From Gracilibacillus massiliensis (GTDB taxonomy: Bacteria; Bacillota; Bacilli; Bacillales; Amphibacillaceae): a stretch of 64,000 bases of DNA. The stretch is from NCBI RefSeq assembly GCF_001458115.1, contig NZ_CZRP01000013.1:310001-374000 (forward strand), given 5' to 3'. The notes under the pieces were generated by a model, which saw only the letters and a list, made by a program, of their open reading frames with translations, had not been told where the DNA came from and ran no database searches. Positions 19,306 to 27,342 of this stretch are shown here, piece after piece; the first letter of the stretch is position 1, and every line of letters starts with the position of its first letter. The position numbers and the translations under genes were made by a program.

Positions 19306-19444
19306 TCCCTAACGTCCCTTCTTTAATTACTTATCCAAAAAGTATTACCAATTGCTATCCATTATACCAAATTCTTTTTGTAATAGAAAAAGGAAACATT
19401 AATCTTGTCTTTTCTCGAATTTTCTCTTTATTACAGCTGGTGTG

Positions 19445-19640
19445 GCTGCTCCTTATGGGCGATATATACTTTTATCGGACAAAAACGCCGGTGTGACCTT
19501 CTTCTTTTGGGCGATATATCTCTTTATCGGACAAAAACGATGGTGTGACCTTCTCCTTTTGGGTGATATATACTTTTATCGGACAAAAACGATGGTGTGA
19601 CCTTCTCCTTTTGGGCGATATATCTCTTTGTCGGACATTG
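19445..19640. repeat. Tandem repeat, about four units of about 52 bp
   Basis: Units run GGGCGATATATCTCTTTATC, then GGACAAAAACGATGGTGTGA, then CCTTCTCCTTTT. Alternate units carry ATATACTTT in place of ATATCTCTT, so the array looks like a duplicated dimer. The last unit is truncated after GTCGGACA. It is not coding as far as I can tell. Confidence 0.85.
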
Positions 19641-19679
19641 AAGATTTAAAACTTCAAATGATGCGTATAAAGAAAATGA

Positions 19680-19960
19680 TATTGAACAAACTATATCATG
19701 AAGGGGCAAGGAAGCAATAAAAAAGCTTGGATGAAAACAGGTTTATGAAATGGTGAAAGCCTTTCGTTGCATGAAAGTAACAAGGAGAGCGTTTACTCTT
19801 CCTTGCTATGAGTCGTATCAATCCTTTCAAATGTTTAGAACGACCTTTTTCTAACAAAAATCTTCCCCGGTTTTTGTGAAAAAGAACTAACTTGTCCCCT
19901 TCAAGCAGGATGTGCTATTGAACGAGAGATCGTTTTATAGCACTCCTGCTATTTTTTTAT
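19680..19960 (+). ncRNA. Candidate structured RNA between ecsA and hit
   Basis: The stretch has no credible coding frame but shows a closing stem: TGAAGGGGCAAG (19699-19710) pairs with CTTGTCCCCTTCA (19891-19903), 12 pairs with one bulge. Inside are CTTTC/GAAAG (19761-19777), CAAGGAGAG/CTCTTCCTTG (19781-19805), GTCGT/ACGAC (19812-19844) and ACAAAAA/TTTTTGT (19854-19877). A strong terminator follows at 19904-19958. A TATAAA box lies near 19671. It matches no RNA family I can name; 6S RNA has a similar span of about 200 bases but should be rod-like. Alternatively it is a leader remnant. Confidence 0.42.
19904..19959 (+). terminator. Strong terminator ending the candidate RNA
   Basis: AGCAGGATGTGCTAT pairs with ATAGCACTCCTGCT (14 pairs, one bulge), capped by AACG/CGTT, then seven T (19952-19958). 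There is no gene directly upstream on this strand, so it implies a non-coding transcript. Confidence 0.88.
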
Positions 19961-20034
19961 AGTTAGCATTTTAAAGGAACCGCAAAATAATGTATAATGA
20001 GAAAAAAGAATTATTTAATAAAGGGGCGAGATAA

Positions 20035-20454
20035 ATGACTACGCATTCGGACTGTATCTTTTGCAAAATTATCGATGGCGAAATACCATCAGCAAAGGTT
20101 TATGAAGACGAAGATGTCTATGCTTTTCTTGATATTAGTCAGGTTACAAAAGGACATACATTAGTTATACCGAAACATCATACCAAAGATATTTATGAAA
20201 CAAATGAACAAGTTGCTTCCACATTTTTCGCTCGTGTGCCAAAAATTGCAAACGCAATAAAAGAAACATTTCAGCCAGCTGGTCTTAATATACTTAATAA
20301 TAATGAAGCAGCCGCTGGGCAATCTGTTTTTCACTTACATATGCATTTAATTCCACGATATGATGAGCAAGATGGATTTGATGCTAAATGGCAGACACAT
20401 GAAGATAAATATAATTTAGCTGAGATTGCCTCATCCATCAACAAAAACATCTAA
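20035..20454 (+). CDS. hit: HIT family nucleotide-binding protein
   Basis: A 139-residue histidine-triad hydrolase. The catalytic motif HLHMHLIP is near residue 99, preceded by the conserved GQSVFHLH context. N-terminal CIFCKIIDGEIP carries two Cys and a likely zinc site with the HIT fold. Such proteins hydrolyse adenosine phosphoramidates or dinucleoside polyphosphates; the physiological substrate is unclear. A promoter TTTAAA-N17-TATAAT at about 19970-19998 and ribosome site AGGGGCGAG lie upstream. yhaH follows in the same direction. Confidence 0.93.
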   Translation: MTTHSDCIFCKIIDGEIPSAKVYEDEDVYAFLDISQVTKGHTLVIPKHHTKDIYETNEQVASTFFARVPKIANAIKETFQPAGLNILNNNEAAAGQSVFHLHMHLIPRYDEQDGFDAKWQTHEDKYNLAEIASSINKNI

Positions 20455-20524
20455 TTTTTATAAAAAACTGGTTTGATTGTCTCTAAAAAAGAGAATGTTA
20501 TATAATAAGAAAGGAGTGTTCGGA

Positions 20525-20893
20525 ATGATTAACAGTAAGTCATTATTAATTGGAATTCTTGCAGGCGGGTTAGTAAGCGCTGCTGCCACACTTTTAAGTA
20601 CACCTAAAGCAGGTAAAGAATTAAGGACAGATGTAAAAGTAACAAGTGATAAAGCTGTACACTATATTAATAACCTGAGAACAGAGGGTGTTGATCTTAA
20701 AGAGCAAATTACCAAAACCTCTAAAGAAGGTGCAGCATTAATTAAAGATCTTTCTGCTGATGTGAAGGAATCAATTGAATCCTGGAAAAAAACAGTGGAA
20801 CCACATCAAAAAAACATCCAAAAATATTTAACACAAATTGAGGAAAGCCTAAAAGAATTAGAAGAAAAAACAAAATCTCAAACCGAATATTAA
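20525..20893 (+). CDS. yhaH: YtxH-domain protein (YhaH-like)
   Basis: A 122-residue protein with one N-terminal membrane segment or amphipathic anchor (SLLIGILAGGLVSAAATLLS, about 6-25), then the YtxH signature TPKAGKELR, then a charged helical tail. Family members are general-stress or spore-associated but of unknown molecular function. The ATG at 20525 is chosen because AAGGAG lies 8 bases upstream; an in-frame start 48 bases earlier lacks one. It follows hit, as yhaH lies near hit in B. subtilis. Confidence 0.82.
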   Translation: MINSKSLLIGILAGGLVSAAATLLSTPKAGKELRTDVKVTSDKAVHYINNLRTEGVDLKEQITKTSKEGAALIKDLSADVKESIESWKKTVEPHQKNIQKYLTQIEESLKELEEKTKSQTEY

Positions 20894-20901
20894 ACATTAC
20901 T

Positions 20902-20930
20902 CAAGAGTTGGCAAATGCCAGCTCTTTTTA
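20902..20930 (+). terminator. Terminator after yhaH
   Basis: Stem AAGAGTTGGC/GCCAGCTCTT with an AAAT loop, followed by T-run. Confidence 0.85.
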
Positions 20931-21081
20931 GTTTTTTTCAACCTTTTAGTTCTTCAAGTTTCCCTTATGGAATCGTTTACTTATTTTTTTTACAAAAAAA
21001 CGGTTGATTTTTCATACGAAACATACTATAGTCATGTAGTATTATTTAGGAAAACGGATTTTAAAACTAAGGGGTGATCCT

Positions 21082-21621
21082 ATGAATTGTTGGGATTCCA
21101 TTAATCTAACAAAACAGTTGGGCTTTTATCGCAGTATCATTATGTCTTTTATTTTTGGACTGTTATCATTTATTTTATTATATGTACCATTTACTTTAAT
21201 TCACAAAGATGCATTGGTAAAGGATCACGGAATAATCCCGTTAACGCTTGGAATAGCGATATTGCCTTTAATCCATAAAATTATAAGAATAATCCCGTTA
21301 AAATGCATGAATAAAAAAATTAAACTAAAATGGAAGTGGGAAAAGAAAGTTTTTCCTAACTTTGATCTATGTGAGAATTCACATACTACCAAACCAATAT
21401 TATTAATAGCTTTATTATTACCAACAGTCATTATAACGATTCCATGTATTATTGGTGGTTATTTTCTCCCGTCGTATTATCCGTACTTTTTATTAGCTGG
21501 TGCGATTAATCTAAGTTTGTCTTATATTGATATTCTCTATATCCGACACCTATGGAGAGCACCAAAAAGATGCGTGATTTCTAACGATGAAAAAGGATAT
21601 GACATTCTTATACCACGTTAA
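21082..21621 (+). CDS. DUF3267 membrane protein (YhaJ-like)
   Basis: A 179-residue protein starting MNCWDSINLTKQ with four predicted transmembrane helices (about 19-39, 52-70, 106-127, 132-152). The N-terminal NCWxxINL pattern, helices and C-terminal LWRAPKRC fit DUF3267 proteins, including YhaJ of the same B. subtilis neighbourhood. A His in the second helix (LPLIHKI) is in the position of the degenerate zinc motif of this family, but a full HExxH is absent. Function unknown. An AGGGGTGATC ribosome site and its own terminator suggest a single gene. Confidence 0.72.
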   Translation: MNCWDSINLTKQLGFYRSIIMSFIFGLLSFILLYVPFTLIHKDALVKDHGIIPLTLGIAILPLIHKIIRIIPLKCMNKKIKLKWKWEKKVFPNFDLCENSHTTKPILLIALLLPTVIITIPCIIGGYFLPSYYPYFLLAGAINLSLSYIDILYIRHLWRAPKRCVISNDEKGYDILIPR

Positions 21622-21650
21622 GACCAACGATAATGTTGGTCTTATTTATT
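21620..21650 (+). terminator. Terminator after the DUF3267 gene
   Basis: Stem AAGACCAAC/GTTGGTCTT with a 6-base loop, then a T-rich stretch. It starts at the stop codon of the preceding gene. Confidence 0.8.
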
Positions 21651-21769
21651 TTTAAACGAATATATTGCAATTGCGATATACATTTTTTTCAATTAATTAA
21701 AGAAGACATACTGTTCAAAACTGCGATTTTTTGTTAAAGTAATTAAAGTAGATTAAGGAGGTAGGCTTC

Positions 21770-21949
21770 ATGCTTTTTGTTTTTGTCATTTTTGCTTTTT
21801 TTACATTATTTATTTTCAACTCACTGACAATGAGACTGTGTTTACAAACGGAAATGTCCAAAGAAAAACAACCGAACGTTTTCCGAACCATCAATATTTT
21901 AATCACAATATTATTAGTGTCCTCCTACGTAGAGGTTATTTACACCTAA
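21770..21949 (+). CDS. Small two-helix membrane protein
   Basis: A 59-residue protein beginning MLFVFVIFAFFTLFIFNS, with a polar middle (TEMSKEKQPNVFRT) and a second hydrophobic segment INILITILLVSSY. The ribosome site AAGGAGG lies 8 bases before the ATG, among the best in this region, which supports translation. It sits between the DUF3267 gene and prsA where B. subtilis has small yha genes, but I do not see convincing similarity to YhaL or YhaK. Function unknown. Confidence 0.6.
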   Translation: MLFVFVIFAFFTLFIFNSLTMRLCLQTEMSKEKQPNVFRTINILITILLVSSYVEVIYT

Positions 21950-22064
21950 TAAAATTAGTAAAAACAATGTAATATCTATATTTTCTGTTTTTTTTAATAA
22001 AAAGTGTGTTATATTATTGCAAGAGAAAAAAATGTATGAGTAAACAATTAGGAGTGTAGGTAGA

Positions 22065-23033
22065 ATGAAAAAATTAGCAATCACTGCAACAGTTGCAGCA
22101 AGTATTTTCGCGCTTTCGGCGTGTTCTTCAGAAGAAGATTCTGAAACAGTAGTAGAAACTGGATCAGGTGATATCACTAAAGAAGAATTTTATGAAGAAT
22201 TAAAATCCGCTAATGGTGGACAAGTTCTTCAACAAATGGTTTTAGAAACTATTCTTGAAGAAAACTATGAAATTTCCGATGAAGAAGTGGATAGTGAAAT
22301 TGAAACATTTAAAGAGCAATATGGGGAACAGTTTGAGATGGTCTTGACTCAAAGTGGTTACGAAGATGAGGATGCTTTCCGAGAGGACTTACGTATCAAC
22401 CTTTTACAAGAAAAAGCTGCCACTGAAGACATTGAAGTAACAGACGAAGAAATTCAAAACCGTTACGAAAGAATGCAAACAAACTTAGTAGCAAGTCATG
22501 TTCTTGTTGAAGATGAAGCAACAGCAAACGAAGTAATTGAAAAATTAAATGATGGCGAAGATTTTGCAGCTGTTGCAGAAGAATACTCAACAGATACTGG
22601 TAGTGCAGCAAATGGTGGAGAACTGCCTGAATTTGGAGTTGGAGAAATGGTTCCCGAATTTGAAGATGCTGCATATAATCTTGAAATAGATGAAATTAGC
22701 GAACCGGTTCAATCACAACATGGATTCCATGTCATCAAAGTAACGGATCGTGTCGAAGTAGAAGATGTAGAACCGTTAGAAGACGTTGAAGATCAACTGC
22801 GTAGAGAAATTGCTCAAACAAAAATTGATCAAACAGCATTACAAACTAAGATTCAAGACTTAATGTCAAATGCTGATATTGATGTAAAAATTGAAGAGTT
22901 TGAAGATTTATTTGAACAACCAGAAGCACCGGAAACACCTGAAGCACCTGCAGAAGAAGATACTGAAAGTACAGAAGAGGAAGCAGATAATACTGAAGAA
23001 TCTGATAGTACAGAAGAAGAAACTGAAGAATAA
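22065..23033 (+). CDS. prsA: Foldase lipoprotein PrsA
   Basis: Extracytoplasmic peptidyl-prolyl isomerase that helps secreted proteins fold at the membrane-wall interface. The signal peptide ends in the lipobox LSAC (Cys20). The parvulin domain (about 143-228) includes ASHVLVEDEATANEV and a later GFHVIKVTDR. N- and C-terminal helical chaperone regions flank it. The last 40 residues are a very acidic low-complexity tail of Glu, Thr, Ser and Pro, longer than in B. subtilis. Length is 322 residues. A good GGAGTG site and a terminator (23044-23080) frame the gene. Confidence 0.95.
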   Translation: MKKLAITATVAASIFALSACSSEEDSETVVETGSGDITKEEFYEELKSANGGQVLQQMVLETILEENYEISDEEVDSEIETFKEQYGEQFEMVLTQSGYEDEDAFREDLRINLLQEKAATEDIEVTDEEIQNRYERMQTNLVASHVLVEDEATANEVIEKLNDGEDFAAVAEEYSTDTGSAANGGELPEFGVGEMVPEFEDAAYNLEIDEISEPVQSQHGFHVIKVTDRVEVEDVEPLEDVEDQLRREIAQTKIDQTALQTKIQDLMSNADIDVKIEEFEDLFEQPEAPETPEAPAEEDTESTEEEADNTEESDSTEEETEE

Positions 23034-23043
23034 TACATCGATC

Positions 23044-23080
23044 ACCCTATCTTCATCAACTATGAGGATAGGGTTTTCTT
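23044..23080 (+). terminator. Terminator after prsA
   Basis: Stem ACCCTATC/GGATAGGGT with a 14-base loop, then TTTTCTT. Confidence 0.8.
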
Positions 23081-23129
23081 ATGTTATATTTATACTACCA
23101 ACGTATTTAAATGAATTGGAGTGTTAAAG

Positions 23130-24359
23130 GTGAATAAATCGAATTATTTTTACGACATGATTCCGATCAATTATGAATTGACTGAAGAACAACGTGAACA
23201 AGTTAAATCCTCCTTCCCACCACCTGCTCTACCAGATGAGATTGCTGGTTTAGACCTAAATAATTTAACAAAAGGTACCCCTGTTGCAACACGAGTGTTA
23301 TTAAATGATTTTGAAGTTAAAAAAACAAAAACGAATAAATCTTTTTTAAAAATAACATTAAGTGACCAATCAGGTAATATTTCTGCAAAAATGTGGGATA
23401 ACAATGGAGAAGTGGAAGCAATGCTCCCGCTATTAGAAAAAGTAGGAGTCTTTGATATAAGAGGTCAAGTCGATGAATTTAATGGTTTCAAAAGTGTGAC
23501 TATTTATGACATGACTCCGTGTAAAGAAGATATCGATCCATTCACACTACTTGCCTATACAAAACAAGATATTCAACAATTATCAGAAGAATTATTTGCT
23601 TATCTGTATGCATTAGATAATCCTTATCAAGAGATTGCGCTTCGAGCGATGGATCAACTTTGGGAATCTTTCCGGATAAGCCCTGCTGCAAAAGGTTTTC
23701 ATCACAATTACTTAGGAGGATTATTAAAACATACAGTTGGTCTTATGCGTTTTTGCCGCTACATTACCATACAGGAAGACAATCCATTTCGTGCTGTTAT
23801 GAAGCTCATACATAAAGTTGAAACCCAATATAAACAGGAAATTTGGGAATCTCTAAAAGAAGATGGACAACGACCTTTATTTGTATGGAAAGATGCAATC
23901 GACCACTTGTATCACATGTTACAAGGCATGGGAGAACATAAATACGAAGAGATCAACTATAACGCCTTAATAACCAGTATATTATTCCATGACATTGGGA
24001 AGTTGGCAGAATACGATTATGCTGGGAAATCAATGAACGTTTTCGATTATTTGTATCCTACTGCCACTTTCGAGGATGCCCAAAGAAAACAAGCTGGAAT
24101 TGCGATGGATCCATTAGGTGTTACTATTGGTCATATTCCTTATGGAGTTTTACTTCTTACCAAAGTAATTGAACATAACAAGATCCAGGTCAGTATGGAA
24201 GCAATACACCTCATGTCACACTGCATCTTATGTCATCACGGTTTACCCGAATGGGGTAGCGCAGTGCGTAAACCTCTTAATCTAGAAGGTTACCTTATCC
24301 ACATCGTAGATTACTTAGATAGCAGGTATGAAAATACTGAAGCAGATCATCAAAAATAA
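23130..24359 (+). CDS. yhaM: YhaM-like OB-fold/HD-domain 3'-5' exoribonuclease, long form
   Basis: The order OB fold then HD domain is that of the exoribonuclease YhaM. OB region: about 50-125, with KSFLKITLSDQSGNISAKMW. HD domain: HHNYLGGLLKHTVGL, then HDIGK and CHHGLPEWGS, giving a full metal set. At about 409 residues it is nearly 100 longer than B. subtilis YhaM (314); the extra part is mostly an insertion between the first HD histidines and HDIGK (roughly residues 225-290) plus an N-terminal extension. GTG at 23130 is preferred because GGAG lies 8 bases before. It may be a divergent YhaM or a related HD hydrolase that replaced it. Confidence 0.75.
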   Translation: MNKSNYFYDMIPINYELTEEQREQVKSSFPPPALPDEIAGLDLNNLTKGTPVATRVLLNDFEVKKTKTNKSFLKITLSDQSGNISAKMWDNNGEVEAMLPLLEKVGVFDIRGQVDEFNGFKSVTIYDMTPCKEDIDPFTLLAYTKQDIQQLSEELFAYLYALDNPYQEIALRAMDQLWESFRISPAAKGFHHNYLGGLLKHTVGLMRFCRYITIQEDNPFRAVMKLIHKVETQYKQEIWESLKEDGQRPLFVWKDAIDHLYHMLQGMGEHKYEEINYNALITSILFHDIGKLAEYDYAGKSMNVFDYLYPTATFEDAQRKQAGIAMDPLGVTIGHIPYGVLLLTKVIEHNKIQVSMEAIHLMSHCILCHHGLPEWGSAVRKPLNLEGYLIHIVDYLDSRYENTEADHQK

Positions 24360-24413
24360 AGTGAGACTTCAATCAGTTAGAGTTTTTGATTTCCTACTGA
24401 TTGTTATCAGGAA
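24357..24413. repeat. Element A, copy 3 (short form)
   Basis: Starts TAAAGTGAGACTTCAATCAGT, identical to the two long copies. The first hairpin is kept as CAATCAGT/ACTGATTG with a changed loop. It then jumps to ATCAGGAAG and ends, lacking the second hairpin. It starts at the yhaM stop codon and its right end runs into the ribosome site of the next gene. Confidence 0.75.
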
Positions 24414-24424
24414 GGAGCTATTAA

Positions 24425-24775
24425 ATGATTCCATTATCTAAGAAAATTACAGGTATTTTTATTCCTGTAAAGGATATTAAAAAAGCCCGTGATTGGTATT
24501 GTGATTTATTAGCCGTGCAACCAATAAATGAGTTTCCAGGTAGACATCTTTATGTGATTGAGTTAAATAATTTAAATCTTGTTCTGGATAGTAAGATTTA
24601 TAGTGAAAAAACGATTATACAAACTCCCCTTTTTCACTTTGATACAGATAATATTGAGCAATCGTACCAATACATTCAAGAAAAAGGGATAGAATTAACA
24701 TCTGACATCCAGTTTAATCAATTTTTCAATTTTAAGGATCCAGATGGTAACCATTTAATGATGTGTCAGCCTTAA
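24425..24775 (+). CDS. VOC-superfamily (glyoxalase-like) protein
   Basis: A 116-residue protein with the beta-alpha-beta-beta-beta pattern of the vicinal oxygen chelate fold: GIFIPVKDIKKARDWYCDLL at the start and FKDPDGNHLMMCQP at the end. Expected metal ligands are only partly visible (His near FHFDTD and the late Glu position replaced), so catalytic activity is uncertain. Members include glyoxalases, dioxygenases and antibiotic-binding proteins; nothing here decides. The ribosome site AAGGAG (24412-24417) lies at the junction with the short repeat element. Confidence 0.75.
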   Translation: MIPLSKKITGIFIPVKDIKKARDWYCDLLAVQPINEFPGRHLYVIELNNLNLVLDSKIYSEKTIIQTPLFHFDTDNIEQSYQYIQEKGIELTSDIQFNQFFNFKDPDGNHLMMCQP

Positions 24776-24780
24776 AAGAA

Positions 24781-25030
24781 TAGTGAGGTCTGAGTTTCAG
24801 GCCTCATGAAGTATTTTTGATAATACATTTTGTGCATCCGTTCTAACTCCTCAACTGAATACTGAACCTCATTACGATAACCAGCAATCCTAAAAAATAA
24901 AAACCAGAAATATCTGAAACCTTATTTATGGATAAGGTTACCATATCGAGAAATCACATCTGATATCTCGATCCAATTATACTCTTCATTAAATCCTGTA
25001 GCTATAATAATTTGCTATTATTTCTGTTTA
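24781..25030 (-). other. Gene-free stretch with short coding-like remnants
   Basis: No intact gene. On the minus strand two short open pieces look protein-like: one ending in EISDVISRYGNLIHK before a stop, and one with RIAGYRNEVQYSVEELERM and then YYQKYFMRP, the latter vaguely like a radical-SAM protein tail. They are in different frames and unconnected. It may be debris of a gene broken near the insertion point of the adjacent tnpB element. This reading is weak. Confidence 0.25.
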
Positions 25031-25039
25031 CTTCTATCT

Positions 25040-25176
25040 TGAACCTCTCATGACTAAAGTAAAGTCACGAGATTCTTGGGAAGAGAACCTACTTGCTCAT
25101 TTTTTGCCTAATAAGCAGCGGTTTCTCTTATTTACCAAGCTATCCCCGTAGTTCCTACGGTTCTTCGTTTTCGTGA
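25040..25176 (-). ncRNA. Candidate omega (reRNA) RNA at the right end of the tnpB element
   Basis: In IS605-group elements the guide RNA of TnpB is made from the tnpB 3' end and right end. Here 137 bases after the stop contain several stems: CCGTAG/CTACGG (25146-25160), GAGAACC/GGTTTCTC (about 25083-25135) and the end hairpin 25047-25071. The guide would be the 16-20 bases just outside, about 25018-25037 read on minus. Placement follows family knowledge; transcription is not shown. Confidence 0.45.
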
Positions 25177-26316
25177 CTATTCTAACGTATAGAGTCTTAG
25201 ACCTTCGTCTCGTATATTTTCACTCGCATTGATGTCACGGTCATGATGGATGTGACAAGCAGGACACATCCACTCTCGAATGTCGAGTGATTTCCTGCCA
25301 TCTCGATGACCACATTCCGAACAGATTTGACTAGATGGATACCATTGATCGACCTTGACGATGGCACGACCATACCATTCCGCTTTGTACTGTAATTTCG
25401 CAACAAAGCTAGACCAGGATACGTCTGAGATACTTTTCGCTAGTTTGTGATTACGCAACATACCTTTTATGTGTAAGTCTTCCATACAAATCACATCGTG
25501 GTTTTGGATGATTGCTGTGGAGAGCTTATTCAGAAAGTCGTTGCGTTGATTCATTACTTTTTCATGTAAGCGGGCCACTTTTCGTTTTTGCTTTTGATAG
25601 TTTTTCGCCTCAAACAGGCGAATGCCGTTCTTTTTAGCGACTAATGCTCGTCTGGACAATTTTCGCTGCTCGCGTTTCAGTTTCGCTTCCATTTTGGTTG
25701 TAAACCGATGATTGTCTACTTTTCGCCCATCCGAAAAAATTGCAAATTCTGTGATGCCAAGGTCCAGCCCTATTGCCGAATCTGTCTTGGGTAATTCATG
25801 TATGTCTTCTTCACAAATAATCGAGACAAAAAACCGACCACTAGCCTGTTTGCGAATCGTTGCTTTGACAATACGTCCTTGAGGTTCTTGGCTTTTTGCA
25901 CATTTGACGAAACCAAGTTTGGGTAATTTAATCGACTTGTCCAAAACGACAATATTGTTATTCGTGAAGTGTGTCGTGTAACTTTGAACGGAGTTCTTTT
26001 TGCTTTTAAATTGTGGCTTACCATTTTGGTGGGAGAAAAAACGTGTGAAAGAATCTGCGAGGTTTCGAAGCGCATTTTGAAGAGAAAACTTGTCTACTTC
26101 CCGAAGCCAATCCGTGTCGGGGTGTTTCTTTAAATCGGTTAATCGCTTGGAACAGACGGAATAAGTTAGTCCTTTTCCCGTATCTGCATAGGACGTATTC
26201 CATTGGTCCAAAAAATGATTATACACAAATCTGGCACAACCGATTGTCTTCATGATCAGAATCGCTTGTTCGTTGGTTGGATAAATTCTATATTTATAAG
26301 CTTTGTGTCGCAGCAT
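25177..26316 (-). CDS. tnpB: TnpB RNA-guided endonuclease (IS200/IS605 family)
   Basis: A 379-residue nuclease with all catalytic parts visible: N-terminal [17 protein letters not shown], RuvC motif I in [12 protein letters not shown], motif II Glu in [12 protein letters not shown], a zinc ribbon with CSEC and CPAC, and motif III Asp in [12 protein letters not shown]. These suggest an active nuclease that would cut at sites matching its guide RNA. The ATG at 26316 is chosen because GGAGAAGACG precedes it; a longer in-frame start 48 bases upstream encodes an unusual basic tail. A possible promoter TTGTCG-N16-TATAGT lies upstream. No tnpA accompanies it. Confidence 0.92.
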   Translation of the reverse strand: MLRHKAYKYRIYPTNEQAILIMKTIGCARFVYNHFLDQWNTSYADTGKGLTYSVCSKRLTDLKKHPDTDWLREVDKFSLQNALRNLADSFTRFFSHQNGKPQFKSKKNSVQSYTTHFTNNNIVVLDKSIKLPKLGFVKCAKSQEPQGRIVKATIRKQASGRFFVSIICEEDIHELPKTDSAIGLDLGITEFAIFSDGRKVDNHRFTTKMEAKLKREQRKLSRRALVAKKNGIRLFEAKNYQKQKRKVARLHEKVMNQRNDFLNKLSTAIIQNHDVICMEDLHIKGMLRNHKLAKSISDVSWSSFVAKLQYKAEWYGRAIVKVDQWYPSSQICSECGHRDGRKSLDIREWMCPACHIHHDRDINASENIRDEGLRLYTLE

Positions 26317-26740
26317 CGTCTTCTCCTTTTTTCTTTTTCGAATAATGGGTGGATGTACGCTCAATCTTCATGAATAGCTCCTACAGAAAAGTTCCTCTAC
26401 TATAGTATAGCATCGCTCGGCGACAAACGCACGTTCGGAATTAATGTTATCTGTCTTGGATGTAAAAACGTGTCGGTTGATGAACATCGCTAAACGATGC
26501 CTCAACCGAAGCTTGCTTACTCACGACTGAAGGCACGAGTTTGCGCAAGCTATATCATCAAAAGTTGCAAGTTGGCGTGAAACATCAGCGACATTCGGTT
26601 TTAAAGTCACTTGTTTCTTTACGTGTAGCGCTTAAAATTAACAGAAACTTATTCGTACTTGTGCACTTTAAATTTTGAAACAACTAACAACATTGGTAAT
26701 ATTATGCTAAAATAAGCTATAACAAAGCTTATGAGGTGAC

Positions 26741-26878
26741 ATGATGATCTTTATCATATTAATTATTATTTTATTAATTTTAACTTTTGATTTAACAAAA
26801 TTAAGGAATCAAAACAGTGAAATGATTCAACAAAACCAAGAAATGATAGAATTATTAAAGGAATTACGCGATAAGTAA
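26741..26878 (+). CDS. Tiny membrane-anchored protein
   Basis: A 45-residue protein: hydrophobic segment MMIFIILIIILLILTF, then a charged helix ending in IELLKELRDK that could form a coiled coil. The site GAGGTGAC precedes ATGATG. The pattern of one helix plus a short cytoplasmic coiled coil is common among small Bacillaceae membrane proteins of unknown role. It follows the left flank of the tnpB element (26365-26740), which holds no other gene. Confidence 0.5.
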   Translation: MMIFIILIIILLILTFDLTKLRNQNSEMIQQNQEMIELLKELRDK

Positions 26879-26920
26879 AACATTCCGTTTTCTATTATAA
26901 GATGTCAACAATTAAAAAAG

Positions 26921-27331
26921 GTGGGACTATATTTGGAAGTCTATAAAGACGATTTCATTATAAGTGATGACAAAAAATTAATTAGTATCCAGACTGTATA
27001 TAACCTCCTCTCCCCTACATATTGGGCCAAAGAGCGTGCCATTGAAACGATCGAAAAAAGCATAGAGAACTCCTATGCATTTGGAGTTTACCATCATAAT
27101 AATCAAATTGGATTCGGTCGCATAGTTTCTGATCAAGCTGTATTTTCTTGGATATTAGATGTGGTGATTGACTCAAACTATCAAGGAAGAGGCATTGGCA
27201 CATGGCTAATAGAGTGTATGCTTCAACATCCGGATCTAATTAATACGAAGTTTGCGCTTGCTACGAAAGACGCTCATGATTTTTATCGAAAATTTAATTT
27301 TACTGAAAAAGATTGTATGATTAAGAAATAA
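26921..27331 (+). CDS. GNAT family N-acetyltransferase
   Basis: A 136-residue acetyltransferase. The acetyl-CoA loop appears as DSNYQGRGIGTWLIECML (about 88-105), preceded by the strand ILDVVID. The C-terminal HDFYRKFNF pattern is typical. It begins with GTG at 26921 or, with a better-spaced GGTGGG site, TTG at 26933. It is followed after 11 bases by the DedA gene, so they may be one transcript. Substrate unknown. Confidence 0.8.
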   Translation: MGLYLEVYKDDFIISDDKKLISIQTVYNLLSPTYWAKERAIETIEKSIENSYAFGVYHHNNQIGFGRIVSDQAVFSWILDVVIDSNYQGRGIGTWLIECMLQHPDLINTKFALATKDAHDFYRKFNFTEKDCMIKK

Positions 27332-27342
27332 AGGAGATTATA

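Larger units (their letters stand above)
25038..26560 (-). mobile_element. IS605/IS1341-type element carrying only tnpB
   Basis: The right end (low coordinates) is marked by CTTGAACC and the hairpin CTCATGAC/GTCACGAG at 25047-25071, typical of IS605-group right ends. The left end is less certain: a hairpin CGGTTGA...TCAACCG at about 26474-26510 and a segment CTCACGACTGAAGGCACGAG near 26520 resemble subterminal structures. No tnpA transposase is present, so the element needs a transposase in trans or is immobile. No target duplication is expected for this group. Confidence 0.65.

Noticed and set aside
22396-22674. Antisense Leu/Gln/His-rich frame inside prsA
   Set aside because: Shadow of the biased, acidic prsA coding strand; no translation signals.
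26365-26740. tnpA transposase partner for tnpB
   Set aside because: No open frame or Y1 HUH motif was found in the flank; only hairpins and a likely promoter are present.
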